In this document: piece after piece, positions 27,831 to 36,982 of the stretch | Numbering within the stretch: the stretch's first letter is position 1 | Layout of the letters: every line of letters begins with the position of its first letter | From: Opimibacter sp041746735 | GTDB lineage: Bacteria > Bacteroidota > Bacteroidia > Chitinophagales > Saprospiraceae | NCBI GenBank assembly: GCA_041746735.1 | Contig: JBGTGP010000029.1 | Location: forward strand, 49,404-113,403 | Length of the DNA stretch: 64,000 bases | Direction: 5' to 3' | Program-made: the position numbers and the translations under genes | The notes under the pieces: generated by a model | What the model was told of the DNA's origin: nothing | What the model saw: the letters and a program-made list of their open reading frames with translations, nothing else | Databases searched by the model: none

Positions 27831-29111
27831 TTACGGCAGCCGGTGAAACTCAAGAAGAGACTTCACGATATCAAAAGCCATTTCCGCAGTTTTATTTTTG
27901 ATATCCAGCAACGGACTTACCTCCACCATTTCAAACGCCATCACGGGTATGTCCTGCTGAACATGACAGAAGTAATGTAAAAGAGTTTTTACATCTTCAA
28001 GCGTCAGTCCGTTTTCCACGGGCGTACCTGTTCCATAGATGGGTTCATCCGCTTTCTGTTTGGTAAAAGATTTGAGTTCAATGGGATGGGATGTCGTTTT
28101 GGACAAACTCAAGCCTGTTATTGCATCGATATCCAGAGAGATATACAGACAATCATAGCCATTGGTCTTAAAATAGTTAATCGTTTCTGTGCAGATCGTT
28201 TGGAGGTCTTTTTCCTCACCAGCCTGATTACGCAGGGTAGGGAAGAACTGATTATTTCCGGTAGGACCTTCTCCATCACTGAAGGTGTAATACAGGCTGG
28301 GAGGATGTTGTGTCGAAAATTCCGGATCTGGATTGGAGGCATCGTGTCCTTCCAGAAAATATTTTTCGTGAGGTTCAAAATCACGAATTCCGATATACAC
28401 GAAATCGGTATTGTTCAGATTATGTTGTCCCTGAGGATCGAGGTAGAGGGATTTCCATTTATCCTCAATTCCTTCCGCGGCGATGGACTCCAGGCGCTGC
28501 TGGGTATGTTCAGGATCGGCATTGGGATCCAGATTGCGACGCAAGCCGCAAGCCATCCCCACCGGCATACCATGCAAATTACCTGAAGGAGTAGACCAGG
28601 GACTATGCGCATCCACATGGGCATCGATCCAGATCACACCGAGTTTTTGGCCCGGTAAGTACCGGCTCAAATAGCGACGTATACCACTGATCGTAGCTGA
28701 AGATGTGGAATGATCCCCTGCGATAATAAATGGGAACTCGTTGTATTTGAGAATTTCGTAAACCTTACTCCTTATTTTTTTTGAGATGTCCGTAAGGTAT
28801 CCAATGTGTCGGGCAAAGCGGTCGTTGTCGAGCGGGTTGGAAGGTTGCTTTTCGAGATCTTTAAAAAAGATATCGGAATTGTCCATTTCATCGATATAAT
28901 CATACAGATCTTTGACGGTGACCACGCTTTCCGTTTCATTGTCAATAAATATTTTCCGCGGATCAAAGTCATCTTCCCGAGCGGGAGGAGGAGAGATCAA
29001 CGCGTGTGCCCGTATGGCATCGAACCCCAGTTCAGCCCCAATCTGGCCTTTGGCAGTTGGGGCGCAAATACCGGAGCATACACCCAGAAATGTTATATTT
29101 TTTCCGTTCAT
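27831..29111 (-). CDS. Arginase-family ureohydrolase with an insertion
   Basis: 426 residues against about 300 for ordinary arginases. Manganese ligands are in place: H134 (AGDHS), D163, H165 and D167 (DAHVD), D327 and D329 (SLDID). H180 in GNLHGMPV matches the arginase substrate loop, and EVSP replaces the usual EVNP. Between the two metal motifs (about residues 190-300) there is an enlarged region with a HDASNPDPEF segment. The enzyme probably hydrolyses arginine or a related guanidino compound to urea. Agmatinase or formimidoylglutamase cannot be excluded, but the HG loop favours arginase. Its neighbours give no pathway clue. Confidence 0.85.
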   Translation of the reverse strand: MNGKNITFLGVCSGICAPTAKGQIGAELGFDAIRAHALISPPPAREDDFDPRKIFIDNETESVVTVKDLYDYIDEMDNSDIFFKDLEKQPSNPLDNDRFARHIGYLTDISKKIRSKVYEILKYNEFPFIIAGDHSTSSATISGIRRYLSRYLPGQKLGVIWIDAHVDAHSPWSTPSGNLHGMPVGMACGLRRNLDPNADPEHTQQRLESIAAEGIEDKWKSLYLDPQGQHNLNNTDFVYIGIRDFEPHEKYFLEGHDASNPDPEFSTQHPPSLYYTFSDGEGPTGNNQFFPTLRNQAGEEKDLQTICTETINYFKTNGYDCLYISLDIDAITGLSLSKTTSHPIELKSFTKQKADEPIYGTGTPVENGLTLEDVKTLLHYFCHVQQDIPVMAFEMVEVSPLLDIKNKTAEMAFDIVKSLLEFHRLP

Positions 29112-29172
29112 ATAGAACTCAATACGTGATGTAATACATGCTTAGAGGTCGGTGAATAACCGGAAAGGGAGA

Positions 29173-30090
29173 TTAGTCCCACAAATGCTCCGGATAAACG
29201 CCTTCGGAGATCAGTCGGTTTAGTCGTTCACTTACAAATGCCTTATCTTCTCTGTAGGTCACCCCAAACCATTCGGCATCACTGTGCAGAATCTTGGTGC
29301 GACGCTCGCCAGATTGAATCAAGTGGTCAATCAGTGTAGGGATGTAGTATTCAGATTTCAGATCCTGACCTTGCTCCTGCAGGAAGTTGCCAAACTGCTC
29401 TTCAAAATATCGGAAGTAGGATGGAAAAAACCCCCACATATTCATCGACACCGGAGCATCCTCCCGCAGAATCCGAAGAGAACCATCCATACCCGGAAAT
29501 GAAATTACTCCATTGTCAGCCCTTCCGATTTGCTTGCATTCCTCGATCGCAATCAGATAATCGTCTGCATCTCCCTGGCATACTCCACGGTTGACAGTGC
29601 CATGCTTGGACAACGTATTGCTGAGTCGGTAGCCGACAACACCATATTCTTCTTTTTCTTTTTTATGGACTAAAAAATGCTGTAACGTCTTATACGATTG
29701 TGGTCCATAATAATCATCAGCGTTGATTACGCCAAACGGACCATCAATGACATCATGTGCGGTCCACACGGCATGAGCAGTCCCCCAGGGTCGCTCTCGT
29801 TCTTCATGGACAGGGTAGTACGCATGGGGTATATTGTCTAGTTCCTGGAAGACGTAATCCACCGCCATGCGGCCTTTGAGTTTGGATTCAAATGCAGCCC
29901 GGAAGGGCTCCTCAAAAGATTTTCGGATGATAAAAACGACGTGGTCAAATCCAGCTCTGTCTGCATCATATAGACTGTAATCAATGATCGTCTCCCCATT
30001 GGGCCCAAATGCATCCATTTGTTTCAGTCCGCCATACCGGCTTCCCATTCCAGCGGCCAATACAACCAGCGATGTTCTAACCTTGGTCAT
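29173..30090 (-). CDS. Sugar-phosphate nucleotidyltransferase
   Basis: 305 residues. The N-terminal signature VLAAGMGSRYGGLKQMD is the nucleotide-binding loop of the NTP transferase fold, with Lys following the glycine loop; VINADDYYG supplies the metal-binding Asp. It should activate a sugar 1-phosphate to an NDP-sugar. In other Bacteroidota relatives of this gene lie beside a sugar kinase, which is not the case here. The exact sugar and nucleotide cannot be named. A convincing promoter lies just upstream; 61 nt separate it from the arginase-family gene downstream. Confidence 0.87.
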   Translation of the reverse strand: MTKVRTSLVVLAAGMGSRYGGLKQMDAFGPNGETIIDYSLYDADRAGFDHVVFIIRKSFEEPFRAAFESKLKGRMAVDYVFQELDNIPHAYYPVHEERERPWGTAHAVWTAHDVIDGPFGVINADDYYGPQSYKTLQHFLVHKKEKEEYGVVGYRLSNTLSKHGTVNRGVCQGDADDYLIAIEECKQIGRADNGVISFPGMDGSLRILREDAPVSMNMWGFFPSYFRYFEEQFGNFLQEQGQDLKSEYYIPTLIDHLIQSGERRTKILHSDAEWFGVTYREDKAFVSERLNRLISEGVYPEHLWD

Positions 30091-30113
30091 GTTCTATCAC
30101 ATTTCGAAGTGCC

Positions 30114-30141
30114 CAAATGTACTAAAATGCTTTTTGACCAA
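30114..30141 (-). promoter_or_regulatory. Promoter of the nucleotidyltransferase gene
   Basis: Read on the minus strand: TTG at 30141-30139, a 17-nt spacer, then TACATTTG at 30121-30114, 23 nt before the ATG. Both boxes and spacing fit the Bacteroidota consensus. Confidence 0.7.
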
Positions 30142-30182
30142 GTTTCAGCACATTGTTTACGCCCATTTCCGCTCTATGCTTT

Positions 30183-32003
30183 TCATTGCATCCCGATCAG
30201 TTGAGCATATCCGGGGTCAACGGTAGCGCCGAGCTCCCTGGCCCTGACACCATATTGCCGGGCTGAATTCGAATCGCCCTTCATATAATAGCATCGGGAG
30301 AGATTAAGATAGTATGATCCATTCTCGGGGGCAAGACGAATGGCCTTCTCGAAATCGGATTGGGCGGCATCGTAATTTTTTAGCTTATTGAAATAGATCA
30401 CCCCGCGATTGTTGAGATACTCAGATTTGGAGGGATAGGAGTCGATAAGCTTATCATAGAGGCTGACGGCTTCGTTGGATTTTCCTGTAGCATCTTTGGT
30501 TCGGGCCAGAAGGAAAATAACAACCTCCTTTTGCGGATAAGCCCGATACAAGAGTTCGGCATCCTGCAGCGCTTTTTGCGGTTCTTTGTTTTCCAGAAAA
30601 GCCCGGCCGCGCCATTCAAGGGCATCAGCGTGAAGGGGTTCCACCTCCAGTGCCCGGGAAAGATGGGCTATCACCTCCGGCCAGTTTTTTTGATCATAGT
30701 AGTCAAGCCCTTTATTCGTCCAGGCCCTGGCACTTTCCGGATAATGAGATAACACATCTTTCCATAAGTCCTGGCTCGACTTCCAAACCGGAATGCGCTG
30801 CACAGTCAGGAGGATAAGCGCTGAAATCCAAAGGCCCATGACCCCGATCAACGGCCATTTCCATTTGGCGCCAGAACCCTTCATCCATTTATACCCTGTC
30901 ATCGTCAGCCAAAAGAAAATGCCGATGTAAGGAACATAGGTGTACCGTTCAGCAACAACAGCATTACCAATGGATACCAGTTGGAGCACAAGCAAGAGAT
31001 TGATGGTATAAAATCCGAAGCCAAACAGAATTACACGGTTTCTTACTTTCAAGACCATGTACAGCATACTGGCCAGCGAGGCTATCGTCCCCAGATAGTA
31101 CCACAGGCTCAGGTCTTTGGGAAAAGGATGAAGTGCAGACAAGGGATACGGAACGGCCACTTTGAGCAGATACCAGATCCATCCGAATCCAGCATAACAA
31201 ATACGTTCCAGGATGCCATGAGCCTCCACAGTAGCAACTGCCCTGGCAGACTGAATATCAAGGGTCACAAACGCAAAAACAACAGACAATATAAACAGAG
31301 GAATTTTTTCCAGTAGCCATCCGTAAGACCAGGTGCGCTTCATGTAAACGTCAACAGCCAGCAACGACAAAGGCAGGACGATCGCAGCAGGTTTACTCAA
31401 CAGTGACAGCAATCCGGCCAGGGTCACGATGATCATATATTTGAACTGCCGGTCTTTGAGATATCGCATGTAGACTATAAGTGCCGTGAGGTAAAAGAGG
31501 GTGTAGAGCAGATCTTTTCGTTCGGATACCCAGGCGACAGATTCAACATGCATCGGATGAATGCCAAACAACAGGGCCGTGATGCCGCTGACCCATTTGT
31601 TTCCTGAAGACATCAGCATGATCCACCAAAATACCAGACCTGTATTGACGAGATGAAGAAGTATGCTGGTCAGGTGATACCCAGCAGGACTGAGTTCAGA
31701 CATTTGATAGTTGATAGCCAGGCTGAGAATCGTAAGTGGGTGGTAGTTGGACACTACGGGCGTGGAGAAGATCTGCCGAAAGCCGTCGAAACTGAGATCC
31801 TTCAATAGTGAATTTTCAGTGACATAGAGGATGTCATCCCAGTTGGTAAAACCGTTTTGCAAGGCGGGCAAAAAGACCCCAAATGTGATGAGGATAACGG
31901 GGATCAGAATCTTCCATGAACTCCTGGCCATTACACCCACAGGGTCAGGTTTGACCGTCATTGGATTCGATTTGCTACCTGTTTTTTTTGGTTTGACTGC
32001 CAT
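30183..32003 (-). CDS. TMTC-like membrane protein with C-terminal TPRs
   Basis: 606 residues from ATG 32003; the frame continues upstream over the rpe gene on the other strand but with no plausible start. After a basic N-terminus, about 10-11 membrane helices (about residues 35-390) carry the NWDD motif in the first loop, typical of the GT-C superfamily, and HPMHVESVAWVSERKDL, the DUF1736/TMTC signature. At least four TPR units follow (about 410-600). Eukaryotic TMTC proteins are O-mannosyltransferases; bacterial relatives are unproved. A protein glycosylation role is plausible inference. It is divergent from rpe with about 136 nt between starts. Confidence 0.85.
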   Translation of the reverse strand: MAVKPKKTGSKSNPMTVKPDPVGVMARSSWKILIPVILITFGVFLPALQNGFTNWDDILYVTENSLLKDLSFDGFRQIFSTPVVSNYHPLTILSLAINYQMSELSPAGYHLTSILLHLVNTGLVFWWIMLMSSGNKWVSGITALLFGIHPMHVESVAWVSERKDLLYTLFYLTALIVYMRYLKDRQFKYMIIVTLAGLLSLLSKPAAIVLPLSLLAVDVYMKRTWSYGWLLEKIPLFILSVVFAFVTLDIQSARAVATVEAHGILERICYAGFGWIWYLLKVAVPYPLSALHPFPKDLSLWYYLGTIASLASMLYMVLKVRNRVILFGFGFYTINLLLVLQLVSIGNAVVAERYTYVPYIGIFFWLTMTGYKWMKGSGAKWKWPLIGVMGLWISALILLTVQRIPVWKSSQDLWKDVLSHYPESARAWTNKGLDYYDQKNWPEVIAHLSRALEVEPLHADALEWRGRAFLENKEPQKALQDAELLYRAYPQKEVVIFLLARTKDATGKSNEAVSLYDKLIDSYPSKSEYLNNRGVIYFNKLKNYDAAQSDFEKAIRLAPENGSYYLNLSRCYYMKGDSNSARQYGVRARELGATVDPGYAQLIGMQ

Positions 32004-32139
32004 GGTAAGCGAAGTTTCAAAAGTAATGCAATTCTTTACGCTTGAGGAATCCCCGTTGTATGGAATCGGTAACTGTTTAACCCTTCTTATTACCTTTACC
32101 TTGCCGGGGCCTAAAGGCTGCCGGTTCAACAACACCTTT

Positions 32140-32829
32140 ATGAAGCGGATCCCCCACCTTATAGCTCCATCCATACTTTCGGCTGATTTCGGTGACCTCA
32201 ATAGCGCCATCGACCTGATCAATGAAAGCGAGGCCGACTGGTTTCATGTCGATGTCATGGATGGCATGTTTGTCCCCAATATCAGTTTTGGGTTTCCCGT
32301 CATGGAGGCTCTGCAGCGCCGGGCTACAAAACCACTGGATGTCCACCTCATGATCGAAGCACCCGAACGGTATATCGAACGTTTTCGAGCTTCCGGAGCC
32401 CATGTCATCACAGTACACTATGAAGCGTGCAAACACCTGCATCGGGTCATTCATCAGATCAAGGAAACAGGAGCGCTCGCGGGTGTTGCGCTCAATCCAC
32501 ATACACCGGTCACTTTGCTTTCTGATGTACTTGAAGATCTGGACCTCATCCTCATCATGTCGGTCAATCCCGGGTTTGGTGGCCAGAAGTTTATTTATCA
32601 GACTCTTCCAAAGGTGGCACAGCTCAGGCAAATGCTGGACGAGCGGAATCTCTCACCTTATATTGAAGTGGATGGTGGAATAGGTCTCCAGAATGCCGAA
32701 CGTGTCCTTCAGGCAGGAGCACAAGTGCTGGTGTCAGGAAATGCGGTGCTCTCAACGGCGGATCCAAAAGCCACGATTATGCAGATGAAAGCTATCGGTA
32801 AGGAAGGATTTCAAAATATTCCTGTTTGA
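32140..32829 (+). CDS. rpe: Ribulose-phosphate 3-epimerase
   Basis: 229 residues from ATG 32140, where the family N-terminus IAPSILSADF begins; the longer open frame to 31831 is antisense to the TMTC-like gene and not part of it. Metal and catalytic residues lie in FHVDVMDG, VDVHLM, VHYEA and the phosphate loop VDGGI. It interconverts ribulose 5-phosphate and xylulose 5-phosphate in the pentose phosphate pathway. The TonB receptor gene follows with the possible TTG start overlapping, so both may share a transcript. Confidence 0.97.
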   Translation: MKRIPHLIAPSILSADFGDLNSAIDLINESEADWFHVDVMDGMFVPNISFGFPVMEALQRRATKPLDVHLMIEAPERYIERFRASGAHVITVHYEACKHLHRVIHQIKETGALAGVALNPHTPVTLLSDVLEDLDLILIMSVNPGFGGQKFIYQTLPKVAQLRQMLDERNLSPYIEVDGGIGLQNAERVLQAGAQVLVSGNAVLSTADPKATIMQMKAIGKEGFQNIPV

Positions 32830-32846
32830 GTTTCGTTCGGTCACTG

Positions 32847-35351
32847 ATGAAACTAGGGTTGCTGCCGTTGATATTGGCCTTTACACTCCAGCAGAGCCAG
32901 GCTCAGTTCACGGTATATGGCACTATCACGGATATTCAGAATGGACAACCAGTAGAACTTGTAACTGTTGTCGCTCCTGCACATAGTAAAGTGGTAAACT
33001 CATCTGTAAACGGGTTTTACGAACTTGTTTTGCCTGCTGGACCGGCTGGTATATTGCTGGAATTCCGGCGGACCGGATACAAGCCACTTAATTATACGCT
33101 TCAAGAGATTCCTTCTGGTTCACGTTTTATGCTCAATGTCCAGCTTGTGCCCGTAGCCTCTGATCTGGAGGTCATCGTGACGGCACAGAAAATAGACGAC
33201 GCAGGCATGATCCGGGAAAAGGTGGAGGCCATGAAACTCCTCCCCAGTACTACAGGTAATCTGGAATCGATATTACCGCATATCGCGCTGGGCGCTAGTA
33301 GTGGTACCGGGGGTGAGCTGACATCACAATACAATGTCCGTGGAGGAAACTACGATGAGAACCTCGTGTATGTCAATGATTTTGAAATCTACCGGCCGTT
33401 GTTAGTGCGCACGGGTAATCAGGAAGGATTAACGTTGCCCAATCTGGACCTGATTCGGGATTTGAGTTTTTCTTCCGGTGGATTCGAGAGCCGGTATGGA
33501 GACAAGATGTCATCCGTCCTGGACGTCCGATACAAGTTGCCGGACAGTGTCAGGGCTTCCTTGTCGCTGAGCATGCTGGGTGCTACGGGGCATCTTGAAG
33601 GGAGTCTTCCCGTGGGAAAAGGCGGGTACCGCAAGTGGCGATATCTAGCAGGTGTTCGATTTAAGACTACCCAGTATCTCCTCGGATCATTGGATATCAA
33701 AGGAGAATACACGCCGGCTTTTGCTGATTATCAGATCTATACCACTCTGGATCTTTCAAAGGCCTGGCAACTGGGCCTGCTAGCCAATCTCAATAAGAGC
33801 AAGTATGATTTTGTACCCATCAGCAGTCAGACTGCAACAGGACTTGTCAATTTTGCACTTCGGCTGACCACTGATTTTGAAGGTGCAGAAAGCGATCTTT
33901 TTCTGAATGGCATGACGGGTGTCTCTCTTTCGTTTGTTCCGGACCGAAAGAAAAATCCTCTATTTTTAAAGATTCTGTTGTCCGGGTATAAAAGCCTCGA
34001 GCGGGAAAATCTCGATATCATAGGGCAGTACCGTCTCAGTCAGATCGAGACCAGTCTAAATGCACCCGGAGCTGGTGAAGAGCTGGCCTTATTGGGCAGT
34101 GGTATTCAGCATGGCTATAGCCGAAATCTGTTGCAGGTCAATATTTTCAATGCAGAGGTGCGGGGTGGTATTGAGTTGCAACAGGGAGCCGGCAAATCTC
34201 AGTTTATTCAGGCAGGAATCCGTGTGGGGTTGGAGGATGTCATGGATCGTATTCATGAATGGGAGCGGTTGGATTCGGCTGGTTTTTCACTTCCGTATGA
34301 TCCTGGTGGACTTGAATTATTATATGTATTAAACTCGGAGCGTGACCTGCAATCCATACGGTCCACCGCCTTTGTACAAAACACTTTTACTCGACAGTTT
34401 GATGAAGGAAAGGAGCTGCGGATAACGGGTGGGATCAGAGGGCAATACTGGAACCTCAATGATGAATGGGTCATTAGCCCACGTTTCCAGCTTACCTATT
34501 CGCCGGGACGGCATAAAGGCTATAAACTGGCGACTGGCTGGTATGCCCAGCCTGCTTTCTACCGCGAGTTGCGAAGACCGGATGGGGTGATCAATGAGAA
34601 TCTCAGGGCCCAGAAGTCATTTCAGATTCTGGCGGGGTATTCCACAGCCTTTGGGCCTGAGGGTGAACAAGGGCCGAAGTATAAGTTGATCCTTGAAGCC
34701 TACTATAAGGCTTTGTGGGATCTGGTGACGTATGAAGTGGATAATGTGCGTATCCGGTATTCCGGAGCCAATGATGCGACTGGGTATCTAGCTGGTATCG
34801 ATATGCGAATCAACGGTGAGTTGGTGCCGGGAGCTGAGTCCTGGATCAATCTTTCATTTTTACGGGCCCGGGAAAGTATCCGTGGCATTCAGCATCTTGA
34901 AAGGGAGTTGGGGAGTAGCGAAGGTGTACCCGTGAAAGACGTCCCACGTCCCACAGATCAGTTTATGACCCTGAATGTTTTTTTCCAGGATTACCTGCCG
35001 GATAACGATAACTTCCGCGTGCATCTCAATACGACGATTGGTACAGGCCTTCCTTTCGGCATCAAGGATAACAACATCCTATATAGAAATACCTACCGGT
35101 ACAAGCCATACCATCGGGTGGATATCGGCTTTTCTTTCAAACTCTGGAGTCGTGAATGGAAGCAGGATCGCCCTGGCAGCATCTGGGGCCTGACACGGGA
35201 CAGTTGGCTGAGTCTGGAGATCTTCAATCTTCTTCAGGTCCGGAACGAAGCCAGTCGGACCTGGGTGAAGACCATCTTTCAGTCGCAGTATGCCATCCCC
35301 AACTACCTTAGTTCGCGGAGACTGAATGTTCGGTTTCGATGTGAATTCTAG
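32847..35351 (+). CDS. TonB-dependent outer membrane receptor
   Basis: About 834 residues. ATG 32847 opens a signal peptide (LLPLILAFTLQQSQAQ); an in-frame TTG at 32826 overlaps the rpe stop and would add seven residues. A CarboxypepD-regulatory-like beta domain (about 20-105) comes first, then the plug with SQYNVRGGNYDENLVYVN and SGGFESRYGDKMSSVLDV, then a beta-barrel ending in FRCEF with a terminal Phe. Such receptors import siderophores, glycans or other large ligands, or move proteins. No SusD partner is adjacent, so it is not a typical polysaccharide locus. Ligand unknown. Confidence 0.92.
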   Translation: MKLGLLPLILAFTLQQSQAQFTVYGTITDIQNGQPVELVTVVAPAHSKVVNSSVNGFYELVLPAGPAGILLEFRRTGYKPLNYTLQEIPSGSRFMLNVQLVPVASDLEVIVTAQKIDDAGMIREKVEAMKLLPSTTGNLESILPHIALGASSGTGGELTSQYNVRGGNYDENLVYVNDFEIYRPLLVRTGNQEGLTLPNLDLIRDLSFSSGGFESRYGDKMSSVLDVRYKLPDSVRASLSLSMLGATGHLEGSLPVGKGGYRKWRYLAGVRFKTTQYLLGSLDIKGEYTPAFADYQIYTTLDLSKAWQLGLLANLNKSKYDFVPISSQTATGLVNFALRLTTDFEGAESDLFLNGMTGVSLSFVPDRKKNPLFLKILLSGYKSLERENLDIIGQYRLSQIETSLNAPGAGEELALLGSGIQHGYSRNLLQVNIFNAEVRGGIELQQGAGKSQFIQAGIRVGLEDVMDRIHEWERLDSAGFSLPYDPGGLELLYVLNSERDLQSIRSTAFVQNTFTRQFDEGKELRITGGIRGQYWNLNDEWVISPRFQLTYSPGRHKGYKLATGWYAQPAFYRELRRPDGVINENLRAQKSFQILAGYSTAFGPEGEQGPKYKLILEAYYKALWDLVTYEVDNVRIRYSGANDATGYLAGIDMRINGELVPGAESWINLSFLRARESIRGIQHLERELGSSEGVPVKDVPRPTDQFMTLNVFFQDYLPDNDNFRVHLNTTIGTGLPFGIKDNNILYRNTYRYKPYHRVDIGFSFKLWSREWKQDRPGSIWGLTRDSWLSLEIFNLLQVRNEASRTWVKTIFQSQYAIPNYLSSRRLNVRFRCEF

Positions 35352-35370
35352 CGGATTGAATTTTATATAG

Positions 35371-35700
35371 CCAAGCGCCTGCCCTTAGGGCAAAGGGCTT
35401 CACCCGTTTGCCGAGGAGGTCGCCCTTTCAGGGCTTTTAGCATACAGCCATTTTCCAGAAGAAATTTTCTAAGCGCTTTTGGAGCGAAAGCCCTGAAAGG
35501 GCGCCATCTCGTGGCGAGGGGTGAAGCCCCTCGCCAATCTTGTCCTTATGGCAAAGGGCTTCACCCGTTTGCCGGAGGATGTCGCCCTTTCAGGGCTTTT
35601 AGCATACAGCCATTTTCCAGAAGAAATTTTCTAAGCGCTTTTGGAGCGAAAGCCCTGAAAGGGCGCCATCTCGTGGCGAGGGGTGAAGCCCCTCGCCAAT
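35371..35700 (+). repeat. REP-like palindromic array 1 (two ~161-bp units)
   Basis: Two direct units with a period of 161 bp (GGCAAAGGG at 35389 and 35550). Each unit holds hairpin A (GGCAAAGGGCTTCACCC then GTTTGCC), the arm CGCCCTTTCAGGGCTTT, a roughly 60-nt AT-rich centre, the exact reverse complement AAAGCCCTGAAAGGGCG, and hairpin B (TGGCGAGGGG/CCCCTCGCCA, 5-nt loop). The core of hairpin A is also the reverse complement of hairpin B, so a whole unit can fold into one long stem. The array starts CCAAGCGCCTGCCC and stops 87 bp before the stop codon of the transposase gene. Confidence 0.9.
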
Positions 35701-35786
35701 CATGTCTTGAGAGAAGTCTTTCCCACATTTGGGAATTTTCCCGAATAGATTGAGCTAAGTGGTCCGAAAGTGAGCGTATTTTTCGC

Positions 35787-36239
35787 TCAATCCCAGATAT
35801 ATCGCTCATCATATTCTACATTATTTTCTCTCAATAGCATGCGACATTCGTCCTGGAAGTCCCTTTTACTGTGATGCATTTTCTGATTTGCAATATACCT
35901 GGTCACAGCGTTTACCCCCTTCCAGTTTACTGAAAAAGCAGCATATCCATTCTGCCACCGAAATGCTTCATAAGCATCTCCTTTGGTTTTGATCCAACTT
36001 GATGAATGTGATTTTACTTCCTCCAGAAGTTTCATAAGTGGTATCTTTTTGGATAGTAGGCACAGAATATGGATATGGTCCTTATAGCCTCCCACAATGA
36101 TTGGTGGGCAATCCATTATTTTGCACATTCCACCGAGATAGGCATAGAGATCCTCTGCAATCCCTTCATCGATCAGAGGTTGTCTGTATTTTGTACTGAA
36201 GACGATGTGAATGTAGTTTTTGACAAGTGATTGTCCCAT
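35787..36239 (-). CDS. IS200/RAYT-like tyrosine HUH transposase
   Basis: 150 residues, the full length of a single-domain Y1 transposase. The HUH pair is H55 and H57 in DHIHIL, and the catalytic tyrosine is Y115 in TRYIANQ. The ending YDERYIWD is common in Bacteroidota members of the family. No tnpB, resistance gene or second ORF is near, and no IS200-like ends are obvious, which points to a stationary REP-associated transposase rather than an active insertion sequence. It is enclosed by two arrays of palindromic repeats, and those are its likely substrate. The reading frame is intact with all three catalytic residues. Confidence 0.92.
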   Translation of the reverse strand: MGQSLVKNYIHIVFSTKYRQPLIDEGIAEDLYAYLGGMCKIMDCPPIIVGGYKDHIHILCLLSKKIPLMKLLEEVKSHSSSWIKTKGDAYEAFRWQNGYAAFSVNWKGVNAVTRYIANQKMHHSKRDFQDECRMLLRENNVEYDERYIWD

Positions 36240-36444
36240 GATATAATTGTTTCATCTGGTTACAAGCAACAAGGGTATTAGAAACTAAGGATTTCAGCAA
36301 GTTTGAAGGCTCTCACCTCCTATAAAGTGCTTGCCATTTATTCAAAATGAACGAGTTGGAGAGCATCTTCCCGGTTCAGTTTAGGGAAAATGTTTTATTT
36401 ACATACCTCATATTAACCTCCAACTGCTCAGAAAAATTCATGCG

Positions 36445-36935
36445 CCAAGCGCCTGCCCTTATGGCAAAGGGCTTCACCCGTTTGCCGGAGGATGTCGCCC
36501 TTTCAGGGCTTTTGGCATACAGTCATTTTTCAGAAGAAATTTTTCAAAGCGCTTTTGGAGCGAAAGCCCTGAAAGGGCGCCATCTCGTGGCGAGGGGTGA
36601 AGCCCCTCGCCAATCTTGTCCTTATGGCAAAGGGCTTCACCCGTTTGCCGAGGAGGTCGCCCTTTCAGAGCTTTTAGCATACAGCCATTTTCCAGAAGAA
36701 ATTTTCTAAGCGCTTTTGTAGCGAAAGCCCTGAAAGGGCGCCATCTCGTGGCGAGGGGTAAAGCCCCTCGCCAATCTTGTCCTTATGGCAAAGGGCTTCA
36801 CCCGTTTGCCGAGGAGGTCGCCCTTTCAGGGCTTTTAGCATACAGCCATTTTCCAGAAGAAATTTTTCTAAGCGCTTTTGGAGCGAAAGCCCTGAAAGGG
36901 CGCCATCTCGTGGCGAGGGGTAAAGCCCCTCGCCA
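36445..36935 (+). repeat. REP-like palindromic array 2 (three ~162-bp units)
   Basis: Three direct units in the same orientation as array 1 (GGCAAAGGG at 36463, 36626 and 36787; periods 163 and 161). The array opens with the same head CCAAGCGCCTGCCCTTA. Units carry point changes: the second has TTTCAGAGC in the arm, and the second and third have GGGGTAAAGCCCC in hairpin B where the others have GGGGTGAAGCCCC. About 205 bp separate the array from the transposase start; that gap is AT-rich without a gene. Confidence 0.9.
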
Positions 36936-36982
36936 TCCAATAATTTCCAGCGCATCACTCTCCATCACATTTTCATAACCCT

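Noticed and set aside
27831..29111. Formimidoylglutamase (HutG) to go with hutU
   Set aside because: The loop GNLHGMPV favours arginase, it is 19 kb away and not part of a hut operon; kept only as an alternative.
31831..32139. N-terminal extension of rpe by 103 residues
   Set aside because: The family N-terminus starts at ATG 32140; the upstream part is antisense to the 5' end of the TMTC-like gene.
35511..35753. Open frame across array 1 with repeated GEAPRQS and KALKGRH sequence
   Set aside because: It is generated by the palindromic repeat; the same peptide recurs in every unit on both strands, and no start or codon pattern supports a gene.
35787..36239. Complete IS200/IS605 insertion sequence
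   Set aside because: No tnpB and no recognisable left and right ends; the flanking repeats are multi-copy palindromic arrays instead.
35371..36935. CRISPR array
   Set aside because: Units are about 161 bp, internally palindromic and nearly identical over their whole length; there are no short repeats with unique spacers and no cas genes.
36347..36978. Overlapping open frames across array 2 on both strands
   Set aside because: Same repeat-derived peptides as above, frames run through palindromes and change at every unit.
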